Positions 4,459 through 7,301 of a DNA stretch of 7,301 nt are shown here, one piece after another (position 1 is the first letter of the stretch; the number at the start of each line of letters is the position of its first letter). The notes under the pieces are model-generated. The model was given only the letters and a program-made list of their open reading frames with translations, was not told the DNA's origin and did no database searches. The position numbers and the translations under genes were made by a program. The stretch spans positions 1-7,301 of the forward strand of contig JANTFJ010000121.1 in assembly GCA_024763495.1 (NCBI GenBank), given 5' to 3'. Source of the DNA: Desulfobulbaceae bacterium (lineage in GTDB: Bacteria; Desulfobacterota; Desulfobulbia; Desulfobulbales; SURF-16).

Positions 4459-6789
4459 TCATATTCTTGCCCTCATCATCTTTATCTGGCTGTCAAGCAG
4501 GAGATCCAGACGCCGTAGATATTCCCTCACAGGCAGCTCAAGCAGGGAGGCGAGTTTAACCCGCAGGTTCATCGTATGCAGGCTGGTGGCCAGGCGGGGA
4601 TCATTGGCAATCTCTTCGGCCTCCCTGTACTGCTCCAGGGCCATATGGGCCTTGATTCGCTGGTTTTCTATCTCTTCATTGGTGTCAACGGCTAACAGCA
4701 GAAATTCAATGGCCTCTTCCGGCCGTCCGTTGGTCTGCAGGATACGCCCGACATGCCCCATGATGAGAGGTTCCCTGGGAAAAGAATAGGCAATATCCAT
4801 GGCTTTTTCCATAAAACCCAGCTTGAGGTAGTAGTTGAGCAGGTTCACCATATCGTTGAGGTTACCGCTGAAGCTATGCAGGATTGAGTCACGCAACACC
4901 ATGTAATAGAGATTTTCATTATGTATTTTCAGGTGAACCAGATCATCAAAGCGATACATATTTTTGACCGCTTTCCGGCTCATTTCCTCGGCTGAAGCAA
5001 AAATGACCGGCTCGAGAACCTGATATAGATAAACCTGAAAGACAATCCGCTGCCCGGCAAGTTTTGTGTTGCCGTAATCTTCCGGGAAGACTACGTCAAA
5101 CTGGGCGGCGCTGCCAGCCTTCATACCTTCCAGGCCTTTTTCAAAATCGACAAGCAGGTTGCCGCGGCCCAGGGTCTCTATGCTGAAGCGGCATTCCGTC
5201 TCAGGAACGACATCTCCATTTAGCAGTCCCTTGCAGTCAAAAATAACCCGGCATCCCCTGAAGGCAACCGCCCTTCTTTTGCTTTTATAACATATAAAAG
5301 GCACGGACAGCATGGCATCTACTTCGCTGTTACCAGGGAATCTTTCTGCCAGGCGCTGTAAACAGGCTGCCGCCGCAACCGACTCATCAAGCTCCATGTA
5401 AATTTTATAGAGCATCATGTCCGCTTCCGGGCAGCAGTCCAGATATTTTTTATGGCGGGTGATGAAACCGGCAATGGAAAACAGGTTGGCGGATGCGGCT
5501 ATATCATCGCAAAAATCCTGGCGGTTCAGGCGCCAGACCAGGCTCATCCGCTTGATTTCCTCTTCCGTCATGCCGTCGGTATAAAAATCTCGACAGATAC
5601 TCCGGTAAGCCGGTTTTGCCATGGGCAATGGGCTTATGCCGTGCTCCAGCGGATTTTCATTAATCGGGGTACCGAAAAAGACATGAAGCTGCTGGGAAAT
5701 GGAATTACCCTCAACTTTGACCTTACTGCGTTTGACAAAATCCAGGGTACTCATGGCATTATCCATGGACTCGCCGGGCAGTCCGAAAAGCGTAAAAAGT
5801 TCAACGTCGATGCCGGCATCCTGGGAAAGCTTAACAGCCCGAGACATTTTTTCCAGATCAAGCCCCTTGTTGATGCGCTTCAGGACAGGAGCATGAGCCG
5901 ATTCCAGACCAAAAGCAATAGTATGGGCCCCGGCCCTTTTGAGCAGGGCAAGAAGTTTTTTGTCAACCAGATTGTAACGGGTCTGGCACCAGAATGAAGC
6001 ACCCGGCACCCGGTTGATAATGGCTTCCAGGAAGGTTTCGAGCCGCTGCCGGGACTGGGCAAAATTTGGATCGGCAAACCAGAAATCATTCACATCCTGA
6101 CTCTGCAGATATTTCATCTCCTCGATAAGCCGGTCAACAGAATGATAACGCACTTTTCTGCCGCATGACTTTGGCGTATAACAGAAGGTGCAGGAGGAGG
6201 CGCATCCCCTGGAGGAAAGAAGTATCACCCGGTTTTTTCCTCTAAAATCAAGGGAATCATCCAGATAAGGAGATGACAGGTTGTCAAGTTCCTCCGGGCC
6301 CCGGCATTGCCCGGTCTCAACGGGCGCTCCGTTTTCGCGGCAGCATATGCCGGCAACTTCCCTGAGCGGTCTCCCGTGGTCAAGGGCCCTGGCAAGATTC
6401 AGCATTACCTCTTCACCCTCTCCCCGGCAGAGGACATCAACTTCCGTCATCTGCGCCAGGCCACCGGCAGGCATAAATGTGATCTGCGGCCCGCCCAGTA
6501 CCACGGTAACATCCGGGTCAAGGCTTTTGGCCATCCGGGCCCAGACCCGCACCCGTCTCAGATTTTCTTCGTAGACGGAGAATCCTATTGCCCTGGGTTT
6601 AAACCGCTTGAATTCATCGTGAAAATGACCCGGGCTAAGAGGCCGGTTTTTGTATTCTCCGATTATATGACCGGAGTAACCGTGTTTTTTCAGGTTTGCC
6701 AGGATATAACCCTGGGACAGGGGCAGGGCGTCCGCTGTTTCAAAGTCTGCCCATTCATTAACATGCAGAAAAAGAAAATTTCCAGACAT
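4459..6789 (-). CDS. B12-binding-like radical SAM protein with FKBP-like and TPR-like domains
   Basis: A 776-residue cytoplasmic protein of unknown substrate. Residues 1-135 resemble the cobalamin-binding Rossmann domain of BchE-type radical SAM proteins (VVLGGPQITFMP at 96-107). The base-off DxHxxG histidine motif is absent, so B12 binding is uncertain. Residues about 185-400 form the radical SAM barrel, with the 4Fe-4S motif C196-x3-C200-x2-C203 and an LESAH segment (295-299). Residues about 455-493 look TPR-like. Residues about 510-594 match the FKBP/trigger-factor peptidyl-prolyl isomerase fold (FDCKG, LGRGN, FEKGLEGMKAG, VVFPEDYGNTKLAG, VFQVYLYQV). Residues about 620-776 are TPR-like helices. 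Several FKBP12 active-site positions differ (Tyr26, Phe36 and Asp37 align with C519, V528 and P529), so this domain may bind rather than isomerise. The start is set by the first beta strand (FLFLHV); upstream there is only a weak ribosome binding site. It is convergent with the HEAT-like gene. Confidence 0.9.
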   Translation of the reverse strand: MSGNFLFLHVNEWADFETADALPLSQGYILANLKKHGYSGHIIGEYKNRPLSPGHFHDEFKRFKPRAIGFSVYEENLRRVRVWARMAKSLDPDVTVVLGGPQITFMPAGGLAQMTEVDVLCRGEGEEVMLNLARALDHGRPLREVAGICCRENGAPVETGQCRGPEELDNLSSPYLDDSLDFRGKNRVILLSSRGCASSCTFCYTPKSCGRKVRYHSVDRLIEEMKYLQSQDVNDFWFADPNFAQSRQRLETFLEAIINRVPGASFWCQTRYNLVDKKLLALLKRAGAHTIAFGLESAHAPVLKRINKGLDLEKMSRAVKLSQDAGIDVELFTLFGLPGESMDNAMSTLDFVKRSKVKVEGNSISQQLHVFFGTPINENPLEHGISPLPMAKPAYRSICRDFYTDGMTEEEIKRMSLVWRLNRQDFCDDIAASANLFSIAGFITRHKKYLDCCPEADMMLYKIYMELDESVAAAACLQRLAERFPGNSEVDAMLSVPFICYKSKRRAVAFRGCRVIFDCKGLLNGDVVPETECRFSIETLGRGNLLVDFEKGLEGMKAGSAAQFDVVFPEDYGNTKLAGQRIVFQVYLYQVLEPVIFASAEEMSRKAVKNMYRFDDLVHLKIHNENLYYMVLRDSILHSFSGNLNDMVNLLNYYLKLGFMEKAMDIAYSFPREPLIMGHVGRILQTNGRPEEAIEFLLLAVDTNEEIENQRIKAHMALEQYREAEEIANDPRLATSLHTMNLRVKLASLLELPVREYLRRLDLLLDSQIKMMRARI

Positions 6790-6880
6790 AATATGTTCTA
6801 ATTTTGTGAACTATACAGCAGCACGTTCTATGTATGTTTGTCCTTTGCTGAAAACAGATAAACTCAGCTATGCCTTAAAG

Positions 6881-6947
6881 TTTATTTAAAGAAAAATGAA
6901 AATGAAAAATTTTCAAGAAAAAAATGAAAAATTTTTGAAAAAAAGGC
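6881..6947. repeat. A-tract DNA with 22-bp-spaced direct repeat
   Basis: The stretch is almost entirely A and T, with runs of A and T and the direct repeat ATGAAAAATTTT at 6902-6913 and 6924-6935. The 22-bp spacing is close to two helical turns, so the tract is probably intrinsically curved. It lies about 100-150 bp upstream of the radical SAM start and could act as an upstream promoter element or nucleoid-protein site. I find no convincing -35/-10 pair between it and the gene. The rest of 6790-7050 shows no gene. Confidence 0.4.
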
Positions 6948-7050
6948 CAACTTGTCGAGATTAAAACTCAAAGAGACATACATGTAAAAAAATCACGGCA
7001 ACTATTCAGATGTAATTTAGATGTGAGTGATAAGGCTGGCGCAGCATACC

Positions 7051-7209
7051 AGGACTTCCTGTTACCCACATCTTTCTAATCCAAGCGGCCTATACTTAAG
7101 CCATTGAATTCTCGCAGTCAGGAAAAGAGACATTGGTCATCAATGGACGGCTGACATGCTTGTAACTTGTGATTTTGCGATAGGTAAATTGTGGGTAACA
7201 GGCTGTCCT
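7051..7209. mobile_element. MITE-like element with 20-bp terminal inverted repeats
   Basis: Bases 7051-7070 are the reverse complement of 7190-7209 at 18 of 20 positions, including 13 in a row (CCTGTTACCCACA against TGTGGGTAACAGG). They enclose 119 bp with no coding capacity. Inside is another 7-bp inverted pair, CCATTGA (7101-7107) and TCAATGG (7140-7146). This fits a short non-autonomous element of about 159 bp. No target-site duplication is evident at its edges, so the true borders are uncertain. It could instead be two inward-facing binding sites or the abutting ends of two larger elements. Confidence 0.45.
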
Positions 7210-7301
7210 AGGAGGCTGTCCGAGAATAGAAGCCGTAGCGAAAAATTGGAGAATTGAGACCATTTTTTCGGTCATTTTCTGCGAATAGCAGCGCTATTTA
7301 A
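7200..7301. mobile_element. Possible insertion-sequence end at right window edge (partial)
   Basis: AGGCTGTCC occurs twice, 13 bp apart (7200-7208 and 7213-7221), and the second copy continues as GAGAATAG. The form GGCTGTCC-GAGAA at an intergenic edge resembles terminal repeats seen in several IS families (IS1182-like ends come to mind, from memory). After it come two small hairpins, GACC/GGTC around 7258-7273 and AATAGC/GCTATT around 7284-7298, as often found inside IS ends. No transposase reading frame is visible before the window stops, so this is a weak call. Confidence 0.25.

Noticed and set aside
4341..4559. 72-codon open frame on the plus strand after the HEAT-like gene
   Set aside because: It runs through repeat copy 3 and then antisense into the radical SAM 3' end, with no ribosome binding site and no domain.
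5452..5997. 181-codon open frame on the plus strand
   Set aside because: It is antisense to the radical SAM gene, whose motifs are unambiguous on the minus strand, and the product has no recognisable domain.
6790..6870. Promoter for the radical SAM gene on the minus strand (TATAGT hexamer)
   Set aside because: No acceptable -35 hexamer lies at 16-19 bp, so it is not reported.
7062..7198. DnaA-box-like sites (TTACCCACA and TGTGGGTAA)
   Set aside because: Each is one base off the TTATCCACA consensus, but they are part of the longer inverted repeat, and no dnaA, dnaN or replication gene is nearby.

Overview
The window looks like a chromosomal piece of an anaerobic bacterium, most likely a sulfate-reducing or related Desulfobacterota (deltaproteobacterial) lineage. 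This is inferred from the gene set: a PerR-type Fur-family regulator, a two-iron desulfoferrodoxin, a non-haem ferritin and a rubredoxin:oxygen oxidoreductase-type flavodiiron protein, followed by a HEAT-like protein of a kind I associate with Desulfovibrio-type genomes. No taxonomic marker gene is present, so the placement is only moderately certain.

Layout. Bases 1-455 are AT-rich and gene-free, with several short inverted and tandem repeats. A good sigma70-like promoter (456-483) leads into perR (524-925, +). Bases 926-1464 hold no convincing gene. They carry two diverged direct copies of a structured palindromic repeat (958-1103 and 1214-1362) and a small terminator-like hairpin. Then come dfx (1465-1839) and ferritin (1842-2351), 2 nt apart, followed by a 112-nt gap with a foldable leader. 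The flavodiiron gene (2464-3657) comes next, and the HEAT-like gene (3650-4330) overlaps its end. A third, partial copy of the repeat lies in the convergent gap on the minus strand (about 4336-4449). A 776-residue B12-binding-like/radical SAM protein with an embedded FKBP/trigger-factor-like domain and TPR-like helices occupies 4459-6789 on the minus strand. Bases 6790-7301 are gene-free: A-tract DNA, a MITE-like pair of 20-bp inverted repeats (7051-7209), and possibly the start of an insertion sequence at the right edge.

How the genes work together. PerR would sense peroxide through a metal-catalysed switch. Desulfoferrodoxin reduces superoxide to peroxide, ferritin sequesters Fe(II) and so limits Fenton chemistry, and the flavodiiron protein reduces O2 (or NO) to water. 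The first four genes therefore form an oxygen and iron defence locus. Rubredoxin, the usual electron donor to two of these enzymes, is not in the window. The radical SAM gene is convergent and probably functionally separate; its substrate is unknown.

The two points most worth following are the repeat family, whose stem shows compensatory base changes between copies, and the radical SAM-FKBP-TPR fusion.
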